Below are positions 18,191-30,195 of a stretch of DNA of 42,651 nucleotides, piece after piece. The DNA is taken from contig BFEA01000141.1 of assembly GCA_003427395.1 (NCBI GenBank), positions 1,075,583 through 1,118,233 on the forward strand. The letters run 5' to 3'. The position numbers and the translations under genes were made by a program. This DNA comes from Chara braunii (Eukaryota; Streptophyta; Charophyceae; Charales; Characeae). The notes beneath the pieces were generated by a model, which saw only the letters and a list, made by a program, of their open reading frames with translations, ran no database searches and was not told where the DNA came from. Position 1 is the stretch's first letter. Every line of letters starts with the position of its first letter.

Positions 18191-18948
18191 TCAGTTCTCT
18201 ATCTCATCACCTTCGTCCTCGTCACTGAAATCGTCCTCCTTGTTGTAGAACAATTCCTTCACCCCTTCCAGGAATGTCTCCCCTACTGCCACATTTTTGT
18301 AGACTATCCCCCAATGCACAGAGCTAGGGACAAAAGCATTGTCTATGCTAAGGCAGTTCAGCATTTCGGCCAGCTCCTCCCCCCAATTCCCTTCAAAGGG
18401 CCCCATTTCTACCGACAATCGGAAGAAGTCCTGCCTGGCGCACTGGTATAGTCCGAGGGTCGTCATGGACAGGCATATCCGTACTAGCCTGCTCCGGGTT
18501 CCGAAGGCCTCATCCACCAGAAAGGGAGGCAGCACACATCGCATGGTTCTGACGGGTCGCCTCACGCTTCCTCTATCCCCAAGTTCCACTCGCACATCTA
18601 CCCTTTCCATTTCCATTTCCGCCCGCTGACATGCAGCCCATACAACCTCCCTCTCTGCCTTCCTAAACAATTCGTCCAGCGTATTCCCTAGCACCAAGTC
18701 TATGACCATAACGTTCTCCCCATCTTGCGACAAGTAGACCCACCCAGGGCTTCCACTGTCCCTTGGAACTCCAAATCCATTAGGCTTGGTGACAACCTCG
18801 TCAAGCTGACTTTAGTCCATACCGTTTCTATCCATAGGAACGCGTCCTCCTCTTCCAGCATTACGGTTTGATATGCTGGCTCAAGATCTGCCCACGTCCC
18901 ATCTTCCAGGAGGACGACTGATACCCCATTCTTTTCATCTACTGACAT
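18191..18948 (-). pseudogene. Pre-gag ORF A: unknown protein, one frameshift
   Basis: The frame 18,948-18,700 (MSVDEKNGVSVVLLEDGTWA...) passes by a frameshift near 18,740 to 18,733-18,191. In the second frame SPGWVYLSQDGENVMVID can be read just upstream of its first Met. The product would be about 250 aa. It has a central charged helix-like stretch (RKAEREVVWAACQRAEMEME), a GPFEGNWGEELAEML block, GETFLEGVKELF and an acidic tail (DDFSDEDEGDE). The family is unrecognised. Its C-terminal half is repeated in ORF B, so the two are tandem paralogues. No membrane segment is visible. Confidence 0.5.
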
Positions 18949-21835
18949 TTATGGACCGCTGGTATAAATCGGGGATGACAACCACCGCACCATCTTGTTT
19001 CCAACACCCGACCCCTGTTTTCATCAGAGAGTACCAAACGGTCCTTCCGGTCAGGTCAACCCACGTCCTAGATCAGAATTATTTCAGAGCCCTCATCAAG
19101 GTTTTCCTAATTTACCTTCCCATTCCTAAGTATCCCCTTCCCATAGTACCCTCGGTCGACCATCCATTTCCCAACATTCTTTCTCTTAGTTTCATTCCGA
19201 CTGACCTCTATCCTTCTTCCTTACAATCATCTCTCACTCGTGTAGACTTAGATAGGGAGGTGAGAATAGACTAGAGTCATACCCCATTCAACAGTTCAGC
19301 CTCAATCAATCTTTATAAGGGAGGAATATACAGAAAAAAATAAGGCAATCTCACATACGGGTCGGTCATCTCCTCACCGACCTTTCCCCAATGTGGTCTC
19401 TCCGCTGATACTTTCGGTAGAGTTTTATCCCATACCTCAAGCGCAGCTCAACCGTGGCGAGCGCGGTACCCAGGCTCCGGCACAGGGTGTTACCCCTCTC
19501 TATTTGCCCAAAATACCCCATCCTGTTTTGTTGCTCTTGCATACCCTTGTTGGTACCGGGAATCACCCCGCGCANCCCGTTAGGAGCAATAGTCAGTCGT
19601 CCGGGCATTCATTTCCATTGGTCTGACAAGAATCAGCCTTTCCCAAACCGTACTACAGGAAGCTACTAATTGTCTTTGAGGTTCCATCCTTGCCCCGCAT
19701 GCAGTGGTACTCCCCCCGCCAGTCAACAGGCTAAGTCCCACCTAAGGAGACGTTTCGCACCCTGTCCGGGCAAGATCATCGAGCCATGCTCGGACCGCCC
19801 GGCTGAGAATGCTACTAATCAACCGGCCAGACAAACTCCCGTTCGACAGCTCGGTGGCCCAACCTCCGCACACGAAACCCAGCGAACTTAAAAGAGAGCA
19901 ACGCTTCGCAACCCGCACCAGCCGGTGCAGACCCATCCTTTCCTTCCGAAAGGCAGGACACTCAAATCCCATCATGCAAGTCACAAGTCTCAAGTGTGAC
20001 ACACATAATACAAGTGTCTTTCCCTTGGTTCACCCAGCGCTTCCTACCCATAACTCACAATTTTCTCTCAGGACAATGAGTGTCACTCCCCCTACTTGCA
20101 TACACAGTGGTTGGTTCCTTCTCGTGAGAATCTTCAAGGGTGAGCTAGTTTTCCTAGGAGTCTAACAACTCCCTTCATTTTCTTTCTCTTCATTTGTTTG
20201 TCCTTTCATAGGGAGGGATTGTTCCTTCTTGATGACCCGTTGTGTTCATGTTGGTTCCTTCAAGTATTTCAATGCATATAGTGCATGAGCCCGCTGGGCT
20301 CAAAAAAGAAAAAAGAAGGGCACCCATTCAGTCGGATCACTCCGCCGCGGGATTTTCATTGGACCCCGGCCGAAGCCGAAGCACCAACCGCCTGCCAGGT
20401 AGCCGGAGCCCTTCTTTCGTACGGAGAGGAAAGGTCGACCTACGACTTCCCCAAGGCTCCCCCCGGACTAGCGAACACCAACACCGGATGAAGGAGGGCT
20501 AGAGCCATTCCACAAGGAGATGGCTAATCAAGTGCATAGCATGCATGTTATACCTCCAGGCCTAGCCATGCCATGCGCCCAACCACTCTCAAATCTGATT
20601 CTCACAAGGGAAATAGCAAGCACAAGTCCAATTTTCTTATCTTTGGTTGTGTACACATCAATAAGTCATGCGTCCCCTTCTGAATCGAAAGGGTCAGTGT
20701 AATCTCCACCATTTTTGTAGGGTCAAACCCCGGTAGACTTTCGGCCTTGATCAACCCCACTGCGGGTCCCATTTGGCTCGGCCCGCCCACTGTCATACTC
20801 AGGGCGCGCGCCGTTCGTCCCAAGGTCACCCCCACCTAGTGCTTTGAGATGGATGGGGGTGGACCATCGCGCGAGAGAGCTTTGACATTGGGGATGTAGC
20901 TCAGCCCTCACGTCGGGTGATAGTCTCGCTGGTTATTCGACAACCCTGATTTGTTTTTTGACTCTTGGTTCTGTTCTCAAGCAATTGCTCCTTCCAATAC
21001 GCAAGCAGTCTAGGGGTTTTTTGAGAGTTTTCTTCTCTTGTGCGCAGGCTAAGCGTCATCCTTAGGTCGTGCACCATTTCCCTAAGCATTGCTATTCTAT
21101 GGCATCATCGGGGTGCGACGATGCCGTCCTCCCCCTCACCTTTACGCACCCCTCGAGTCTCAAGCATCTCATCCATCATTATTGGGGCAGGTCCCTTAGT
21201 CTTTTCAGGGTCTTCACATGCATGCACAGGCTACTTCACATTTTTCTTAGCAAGTTTGCACTTCCCTCTTTCATTCACATTCCAAGGCACAAACACAAAG
21301 ATCACTTCCATAGATCGGTTTCATGCTAAGGGTCTCATAGCCTCTATGCCCGTCCTCCTTTTCCCTTCGCCGCCCGGTTTCTTCGGCTTTGTCCCAATCA
21401 ACGCATCCCAAGCCTTTACTTACCTGCACAATCCCACACAAAAGCAAGGACCAGTACAATCCCCCATTGGGGGTCAACACATAGCCCTTCCCTCATGCCT
21501 ATCTTTCATTTTCCCTTAGGTTTCTTTTTGTGCTCAATCAGCCCATTCTCTTCTTGAAGACATGCAGTCAGGGAAATGGTTGAGTCAAACTGACCTCGCT
21601 TTCAATTGTACTTCCTTCTGAACTCTGCCTTCTCCCAATCTTTCAAATGTCCCTTTTCTTTTTCCTTCTTGGCGGTACAAGGGACCGACTATCCTTCTCT
21701 TGCCCCCTTTTTCCACCAAGTGAGGCCTGACTTTTTCCTTTATCGTTCGTTCCCTTGCAATGTAACAAGTGAGGGATGAGGGGTTAGTTATATGTCAAGT
21801 GAGGGAAAGGGAAAGGAAGTGAGCAAGATGAAGAG
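18949..21835 (-). other. Long noncoding stretch upstream of the left element's ORFs
   Basis: No gene is supported. The expected 5' LTR (a second copy of the TGTGTCGGGAC segment) was looked for on both strands and not found, nor was a PBS. Composition changes within it: 19,670-19,930 and 20,280-20,510 are GC-rich, while 21,500-21,780 is pyrimidine-rich on the plus strand. At 20,889 GGGGATGTAGCTCAG resembles the 5' end of a tRNA-Ala, but the rest does not fold as one. Confidence 0.4.
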
Positions 21836-21908
<73 letters not shown>

Positions 21909-21929
21909 TGAGGGGGGGAAAAGAGAAAG

Positions 21930-21980
<51 letters not shown>

Positions 21981-21989
21981 ATGAGATAG

Positions 21990-22031
<42 letters not shown>

Positions 22032-22065
22032 ATAGATATATATATAGAGAGAGAGAGAGAGAAAG
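21836..22065. repeat. Compound microsatellite (GA)n(TA)n(GA)n(GATA)n(TA)n(GA)n
   Basis: About 35 GA units at 21,837-21,905 are followed by short TA, GA, GATA (about 21,990-22,030), TA and GA blocks. It marks the boundary between the left element side and the satellite array. Confidence 0.97.
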
Positions 22066-22097
22066 AAACTTTTAGTCCTAATCAAATCATCACACCA

Positions 22098-22172
22098 TAG
22101 TAGCCGCCAAATGTCGGTCACCCATCCCATAGTAGTAGCAGCCAAAGGCCGGTCAACCATCCCATAGTGAAA
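22098..22172. repeat. Two-copy 43-bp repeat at the array edge
   Basis: ATAGTAGCCGCCAAATGTCG, then GTCACCCATCCCATAGTA, is followed by AGCAGCCAAAGGCCGGTCAA, then CCATCCCATAGT. It sits between the microsatellite and the first satellite monomer. Confidence 0.6.
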
Positions 22173-22189
22173 GAGTCAACAAGTGTGAC

Positions 22190-23640
22190 CAGGAACACTA
22201 CAACACACACGAATTTGACAAGGTGAAGGTTGAACTAACGACAGTGCATGCACATGACTGAAAAAGCAACCAAGTGATGAAACAGAATACTACCATACAC
22301 ATGAACTCGACAAGGTGAAGTTTGAACTAAGGAAAGCACATGTAAATGAGCAAAAGAGCAGCCAAGTGTTGAAATGGAACACTATCATACACATGAACTT
22401 GACAAAGTGAGGGTTGAACTAATCAAAGCACATGCACATGAGTGAAAGAGCACCCAAGTGATGAAACGGAACACTACCATACACATGAACTTTACCAAAG
22501 TGAAGGTTGAACTAACGAAAGTACATGCACATGAGTGAAAGAGCAACCAAGTTATGAAACGGAACACTTCCATATACATGAACTTCACAAAGTGAAGATT
22601 GAACTTGGTGAAGTACATGCACATGGGTGAGAGAGTAATCAAGTGTGCATCAAAATTCTACCATACACAAGAACTTGACAAGGTGAAGATTGGACTAACA
22701 AAGCACGTGCACAAGAGTGAAAGAGCAACCAAGTGATGAAACGGAACACTACTATACACATGAACTTGACAAAGTAGAGGTTGAACTAACGAAAGTACAT
22801 GCACATGAGTGAAAGAGCAACCAAGTGATGAAACGGAACACTACCATTCATATGAACTTGATACGGTGACGTTTGAACTAATAGAAGCTCACGCACATGA
22901 GTGAGAGAGCAACCAAGTGTGAACCGGAACATCAACACATGCTTGAACTTGACAAAGTGAAGATTGAACTTAGTGAAGCTCATGCACATGGGTCAGAGAG
23001 CAACAAAGTGTGAATCAGAACTTTACCGTGCACAAGAACTTGACATGGTGAAGATTGGACTAACGAAGCACATGCACAAGAGTGAAAGAGCAACCAAGTT
23101 ATGAAACAGAACACTACTATACACATTAAGTTCACAAAGTGAAGGTTGAACTAACGACAGTACATGCACATGAGTGAAAGAGCAATAAAGTGATGAAACG
23201 GAACACTACCACTCACATGAACTTGACAAGGTGAAGTTTGAACTAATAGAAGCTCACGCACATGAGTGAGAGAGCAACCAAGTGTAAACCTAAATATCAA
23301 CACATGCTTCAACTTGACCAAGTGAAGATTGAACTTAGTGAAGCACATGCACATGAGCGAGAGAGCAACCAAGTGTGAATCGGAACTCTACCATACACAA
23401 GAACTTGACCCTAAAGATTGAACTAACGAAGCACGTGAACAAGAGTGAAACAGTAACTAAGTGATGAAACATAACACTACTATACACATGAACTTAATAA
23501 AGTGAAGGTTGAACTAATAAAAGTACATACACATGAGTGAAAGAGCAACCAAGTGATGAAACGGAACACTACTGCCCACATGAACTTGACAAGGTGAGGT
23601 TTGAACTAATAAAAGTTCACACACATGAGTGAGATAACAA
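22190..23640 (+). repeat. Satellite array, proximal domain with 93-bp monomers
   Basis: Monomers contain GAAACGGAACACTACCATAC, then ACATGAACTTGACAAAGTGA, AGGTTGAACTAACGAAAGTA and CATGCACATGAGTGAAAGAG. The spacing measured between two GAAACGGAACACT starts (22,463 and 22,556) is 93 bp. In the plus-strand frame that matches the distal domain, each unit has TGA after HAHE, so the frame is closed once per unit. Minus-strand frames stay open for two to three units. Monomers are diverged from one another, which fits an old array edge. Confidence 0.92.
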
Positions 23641-25229
23641 TCAAGCGAGAACCGGAACATCAACACATACTTGAACTTCACAAAATGAAGATTGAGCTAG
23701 TGGAACGCATTCACACGAGTAGCAGAACAACTAAGTGTGAACCGAAACATCAATACTTGCTTGAACTTGACAAAGTGAAGATTGAACTAGTGGAACACAT
23801 TCACATGAGTAGAAGAGCAACTAAGTGAGAACCAGAACATCAACACTTACTTGAACTTCACAAAGTGAAGTTTGAACTAGTAGAACACATTCAGATGAGT
23901 AGAAGAGCAACTAACTGTGAACCGGAACACCAACACATGCTTGAACTTGACAAAGTAAAGATTGAAGTAGTGGAACGCATTCACATGAGTAGAAGAGCAA
24001 CTAAGTGTGCACCAGAACCTCAACACATGCTTGAACTTGCCAAAGTGAAGATTGAACTAGTGGAACACATTCACATGAGTAGAAGAGCAACTTAGTGTGA
24101 ACCGGAATATCAACATATGCTTGAACTTGACAAAGAACCAGTGAAACACATTCACATGAGTAAAAGAGCAACTAAGTAAGAACCGGAACATCAACGCATG
24201 CTTGAACTTGACAAAGAATTAGTGGAATACATTCACATGCCTAGAAGAGCAACTAAGTAAGAACCGGAATATCAAGACGTGCTTGAACTTGACAAAGAAC
24301 TAGTGGAACACATTCACATGAGTATAAGAGCAACTAAGTAAGAACCGTAACATCAACACATGCTTCAACTTGACAAAGAACTAGTCGAATACATTCACAT
24401 GAGCAAAAGAGAAACTAAGTAAGAACCGGAAAATCAACACATGTTTGAACTTGACAAAGAACTAGTGAAACATATTCAATCGAGTAGAAGAACAACTACG
24501 TAGCAACCGGAATATCAACACATGCTTGAACTTGACAAAAAACGAATGGAATACATTCACATGAGTAGAAGAGCAACTAAGTAAGAACCGGAACATCAAC
24601 ACATGCTTGAATTTCACCAGAAACTAATGGGACACATTCACATGAGTAAAAGCGCAACTAAGTACGAACCGGAACATCAACACATGCTCGAACTTAACAA
24701 AGAACTCGTGGAACATATTCGCATGAGTAGAAGAGCAACTAAGTGTGAACCGGAACATCAACACATGCTTGAACTTGACAGAGAAGTACTGGGACACATT
24801 CACATGAGTAGAAAAGCAACTATGTAAGAACCAGAATATCAACACATGCTTGAACTTGACAAAGAACTAGTGGAACACATTCGCATGAGTAGAAGAACAA
24901 CTAAGTAAGAACCGGAATATCAACACATGCTTGAACTTGACAAAGCACTAGTGGAATACATTCACATGAGTAGAAGAGCAACTAAGTAAGAACTGGAACA
25001 TAAACACATGTTTGAACTTGACAAAGAGCTAGTGGAACACATTAACATGAGTAGAAGATCAACCAAGTATGAACCGAAACATCAACACATGCTTGAACTT
25101 GACAAAGCACTAGTGGGACACATTCACATGCATGAAAGAGAAACTAAGTAAGAACCGTTACATGAACCCATGTTTGAACTTGACAAAGCACTAGTGGGAC
25201 ACATTCACATGCATAAAAGAGAAACTAAG

Positions 25230-25230
25230 N
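25230..25230. other. Single-N assembly join in the satellite
   Basis: AAAAGAGAAACTAAG lies just before the N and AAAGAGAAACTAAGTAAG just after. The duplicated flank indicates two contig ends that overlap and were not merged. Confidence 0.75.
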
Positions 25231-27183
25231 AAAGAGAAACTAAGTAAGAACCGTTACATGAACCCATGCTTGAACTTGACAAAGAACTAGTGGAACACAT
25301 TCACAAATTTCACATTAGTAGAAGAGCAACTAAGTAAGAACCGAAACATCAAGATATGCTTGAACTCGACAAAAAACTAGTTGAATACATTCACATGAGC
25401 AGAAGAGCAACTAATCAGGAACCGGAACATCAACACATGCTTCACTTTATAAAGAACTACTGGAACACATTCACATGAGTAGACGAGCAACTATGTAAGA
25501 ACCGAAACATCAACACATGCTTGAACTTGAGAAAGAACTAGTGGGATACATTCACATGAGTAGAAGAGCAACTAAGTAAGGACTGGAACATCAACACATG
25601 CTTGAACTTGACGAAGAACTAGTGGGACACATTCACATGAGTAGATGCGCAACTAAGTCAGAACCAGAACATCAACACATGCTTGAACTTGACAAAGAAC
25701 TAGTGGAACACATTCACATGAGTAGAAGAGCAACTAAGTGTGAATCGGAACACCAACAGACGCTTGAACTTGACAAAGAACTAGTGGGACACATTCACAC
25801 AAGTAGAAGAGCAACTAAGTGAGAACCGGAAAAATAAATACTTTCTTGACTTGACAAAGTGAAGATTGAACTAGTGAAACACATTCATATGAGCAGAAGA
25901 GCAACTAAGTGTCAACCGGAACACCAACACATGCTTGAACTTGACCAAGTAAAGATTGAAGTAGTGGAACGCATTCACATCAGTAGAAGAGCAACTAAGT
26001 GTCAACCAGAACATCAACACATGCTTGAACTTGTCCAAGTGAAGATTGAACTAGTGGAACACATTCACATGAGTAGAAGAACAACTAAATGTGAACCAGA
26101 ATATCGACATATGCTTGAACTTGACAAAGAACCAGTGGAACACATTCATATGAGTAAAAAATCAACTAAATAAGAACCGGAACATCAATACATGCTTGAG
26201 CTTGACAAAGAATTGATGGAATACATTCACATGACTAGAAGAGCAACTAAGTAAGAACCGGAACATAAAGACGTGCTTGAACTTGACAAAGAACTAGGGG
26301 AACACATTCACTTGAGTAGAAAAGCAACTAACCGTAACATCAACACATGCTTGAACTTGACAAACAACTAGTGGAATACATTCACATGAGCAAAAGAGCA
26401 ACTAAGTAAGAATCGGAAAATCAACACATGTTTGAATTTGACAAAGAACTACTGGAACACATTCACATGAGTAGAAGAACGATTACGTAGCAACCGGAAT
26501 ATCAACACATGTTTGAACTTGACAAAAAACTAGTGGAATACATTCAGATGAGTAAAAGAGCAACTAAGTAAGAGCCGGAACATCAACACATGCTTGAACT
26601 TAACCAAAAACTAATGGGACACATTCACATGAGTAGAAGCGCAACTAAGTAAGAACCGGAACATCAACACATGCTCGAACTTAACAAAGAACTAGTGAAA
26701 CATATTCACATGAGTAGAAGAGCAACTAAGTGTGAACCGGAACATCAACACATGCTTGAACTTGACAAAGAACTAGTGGGACACATTCACATGCGTAGAA
26801 GAGCAACTATGTAAGAACCGGAACAGGAACACATGCTTGAACTTGGCAAATAACCAGTGGAATACATTCACATAAGTAGAAGAGCAACTAAGTAAGAACC
26901 GGAACAGCAACACATGATTGAACTTGGCAAAGAACTAGTGGAATACATTCACATGAGTAGAAGAACAACTAAGTAAGAACTGGAACATAAACACATGCTT
27001 GAACTTGACAAAGAACTAATGGAACACATTAACATGAGTAGAAGATCAACCAAGTATGAACCGGAACATCAACACATGCTTGAACTTCACAAAGCACTAG
27101 TGGGACACATTCACATGCATAAAAGAGAAACTAAGTAAGAACCGTTACATGAACCCATGCTTGAACTTGACAAAGAACTAGTG

Positions 27184-27184
27184 N
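27184..27184. other. Single-N assembly join in the satellite
   Basis: About 58 bases before the N (from AAAGAGAAACTAAGTAAG to ACAAAGAACTAGTG) are repeated exactly after it. This is again an unmerged overlap. It occurs at the same monomer variant as the join at 25,230. Confidence 0.75.
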
Positions 27185-29418
27185 AAAGAGAAACTAAGTA
27201 AGAACCGTTACATGAACCCATGCTTGAACTTGACAAAGAACTAGTGGAACACATTCACAAATTTCACATTAGTAGAAGAACAACTAAGTAAGAACCGGAA
27301 CATTAAGACATGCTTGAACTTGACAAAAAACTAGTTGCATGAGCAGAAGAGCAACTAATTAAGAACCGGAACATCAACACATGCTTGAACTTGAGAAAAA
27401 ACTCTTGGAACACATTCACATAAGTAGACGAGCAACTATATAAGAACCGGAACATCAACATATGCTTGAACTTGACAAAGAACTAGTGGGATACATTCAC
27501 ATGAGTAGAAAAGCAACTACGTAAGGACCAGAACATCAACACATGCTTGAACTTGACAGAGAACTAGTGGGACACATTCACATAAGTAGAAGTGCAACTA
27601 AGTAAGAACCAGAACATCAACGCATGCTTCAACTTGACAAAGAACTAGTGGAACAGATTCACATGAGTAGAAGAGCAACTAAGTGTGAATCAGAACATCA
27701 ACACATGCTTGAACTTGACAAAGAACTAGTGGAACACATTCACACGAGTAGAAGAGCTACTAAGTGAGAACCGGAAAATCAACACTTGCTTGAACTTGAC
27801 AAAGTGAAGATTGAACTAATGGAACACATTCACATGAGTAGAAGAGTAACTAAGTGTGAACCGGAACACCAACACATGATTGAACTTGACAAAGTAAAGA
27901 TTGAAGTAGTAGAACGCATTCTCATGAGTAGAAGAGCAACTAAGTGTGAACCGGAACATCAACACATGCTTGAACTTGTCAAAGTGAAGATTGAACTAGT
28001 GGAACACATTCACATGAGTAGAAGAACAACTAAGTGTAAACTGGAACATCAACATATGCTTGAACTTGACCAAGAAATAGTGGAACATATTTACATTAGT
28101 AAAAGAGCAACTAAGTAAGAACCGGAACATCAACACATGCTTGAGCTTGACAAAGAATTTGTGGAATACATTCACATGACTAGAAGAGCAACTAAGTAAG
28201 AACCGGAACATCAACTTGTGTTTGAACTTGACAAAGAACTAGTGGAACACATTCACATGAGTAGAAAAGCAACTAAGTAAGAACCGGAACGTCAACACGT
28301 GTGTGAACTTGACAAAGAAATAGTGAAATATATTCATATAAGAAGAAGAGCAACTAAGTAAGAACTGGAAAATCAACACATGCTTGAACTGGACAAAGGA
28401 CTAGTGGAACACATTCACATGAGTAAAAGAGCAACTACGTAAGAACCGGAATATCAACACATGCTTGAACTTGACAAAGAACTAGTGGAATACATTCACA
28501 TGAATAGAAGAGCAACTAAGTAAGAACTGAAACATCAACGCATGCTTGAACTTGACCAAGAACTAGTGGGACACATTCACATGAGTAAAAGCGCAACTAA
28601 GTAAGAACCGGAACATCTACACATGCTTGAACTTAACAAAGAACTAGTGGAACACATTCACATGAGTAGAAGAGCAACTAAGTGTGAACCGGAACTTGAC
28701 AAAGACCTAGTGGGACACATTCACATGGGTAGAAGAACAACTAAGTAAGAACCGGAACATCAACATATGCTTGAACTTGACAAAGAACTAGTGGAACATA
28801 TTCACATGTGTAGAAGATCAACCAAGTATGAACCGAAACAACAACACATGTTTGAACTTGACAAAGAACTAGTGGGACACATTCACATGAGTAAAAAAAC
28901 AACTAAGTAAAAATCGTTACGTCAACCCATGTTTGAACTTCACAAAGAACTAGTGGAACACATTCACAAATTTCATATGAGTAGAAGAGCAACTAAGTAA
29001 GAACCGGAACATCAACACATGCTTGAACTTGACAAAGAACTACTGGAACACATTCACATGAACAAAAAAACAACTAATTAAGAACCGGAACATCAACACA
29101 TGCTTGAACTTGACAAAGAACTACTGGAACACATTCACATGAGTAGACGAGCAACTACGTAAGAACCGGAACATCAACACATGCTTGAACTTGACAAAGA
29201 ACTAGAGGGATACATTCACATGAGTAGAGGAGCAACTAAGTAAGAACCGGAACATCAACACATGCTTGAACTTGACAAAGAACTAGTGGAATACATTCAC
29301 TTGAGTAGAAGAGCAACCAAGTAAGAACCAGAACATCAGCATATGCTTGAACTTGACAAGGAACTAGTGAAATACATTCACATGAGTAGAAGAGCAACTA
29401 AGTAGAACCGCAACATTA

Positions 29419-30195
29419 GCATGAGTGCTGGAACGATAAAGAGTCTGCTTACGAGTTAGGAATAGCAGCAGAAGTCACCGAACTGCTCAGAGCCAAGATA
29501 GATTCGTTCGTGGCCGAATCCATCGCATCCGCCTACGCAAACAAGTGGTTTGTCTTCCGAAAGCCCAATAAGACGCTCAGATGAATCCAGAATTTTTTCA
29601 GAAGCTAAATGCGGTAACAATCTGGGACGCGGGATCGCTTCCACAGGTCGATGTGCTGGCAGAATCTCACGCTGGCCGAAGCATTTACTCCTTGATAGAT
29701 TTGTATTCAGGCTATGACCAACTGCCACTCGACGCCAGGGACAGACCGTGTACTGGCATGTACACCCCTGTAGGGCAGCTGCAGATGCAAGTGACCCCTA
29801 TGGGCTTTACGAACGTTGTGGCAGAGGCACAAAGGAGGATGCTTACGGTAGTCGGGGACATGTTCCCGGAAATATACGAGCCGTATATAGACTACAATCC
29901 CATAAAAGGTGCACTGAACAAAGACGAGGCGGAGGTCCCGCCAGGGGTTCGGAAGTTCATCTGGGATCACCTATAGGATATCAAGGACCTACTCCAGCGG
30001 TTCCTAGTGTATAATATCACCGCAAGCGGACCAAAGAGCATCTTGGCGGTCCCGGAAGTGACCATACTGGGGTTTCGGTGTGGGGCCTATGGGATGAAAC
30101 CTGACCCGACAAAGATGGATAATATCTTTCAATGGCCAACGCCCTTGCGCACCACAACGGAAGTACGAGCCTTCCTAGGGGTGGTTGGATTCTAG
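29419..30195 (+). pseudogene. Ty3/Gypsy reverse transcriptase (right element), 5'-truncated
   Basis: Homology to the left RT starts abruptly at GCTGGAACGATAAAGAG (29,424), corresponding to ECWNDKES of the left copy. Everything upstream is satellite. Readable blocks are ANKWFVFRKPNKTLR (then TGA at 29,581), LNAVTIWDAGSLPQ, SLIDLYSGYDQLPLDARD (motif A), TPMGFTNVVAEAQRRM (motif B) and EPYIDYNPIKGA. The YxDD box reads YIDY, so the second Asp is lost. A TAG follows GVRKFIWDHL, then the thumb continues with FLVYNITASGPKSILAVPEV to FLGVVGF, where a stop and a short deletion end it. Gag, PR and the RT N-terminus are absent. Confidence 0.88.

Larger units (their letters stand above)
23641..29418 (+). 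repeat. Satellite array, distal domain with 81- and 90-bp monomers
   Basis: The common unit is 81 bp: GAACCGGAACATCAACACAT, GCTTGAACTTGACAAAGAAC, TAGTGGAACACATTCACATG, then AGTAGAAGAGCAACTAAGTA(A). A 90-bp variant adds GTGAAGATT after ACAAA. All lengths are multiples of three. Translated, the unit is 27 aa (MLELDKELVEHIHMSRRATK, then (C/stop)EPEHQH) or 30 aa with VKI inserted. Units with TGT at the variable codon stay open across several copies (23,865-24,095; 25,859-26,173; 27,786-28,118), while units with TAA are closed. The 90-bp variants cluster at about 23,680-24,060, 25,858-26,060 and 27,790-28,040. Confidence 0.95.

Noticed and set aside
20888-20960. tRNA-Ala-like start GGGGATGTAGCTCAG on the plus strand
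   Set aside because: Only the acceptor and A-box part matches. The following bases do not form D, anticodon or T arms, and no matching 3' acceptor strand is present.
17265-21835. 5' LTR and tRNA primer-binding site of the left element
   Set aside because: Searched by eye for the reverse of TGTGTCGGGAC and for common tRNA 3'-end complements. Nothing convincing was found.
21795-22160. Ser/Leu-rich minus-strand open frame
   Set aside because: It is the translation of (GA)n/(GATA)n microsatellite sequence.
22190-29418. CRISPR array
   Set aside because: There are no constant repeats separated by unique spacers. The whole 81-93-bp unit is repeated and diverged, in a eukaryotic context.
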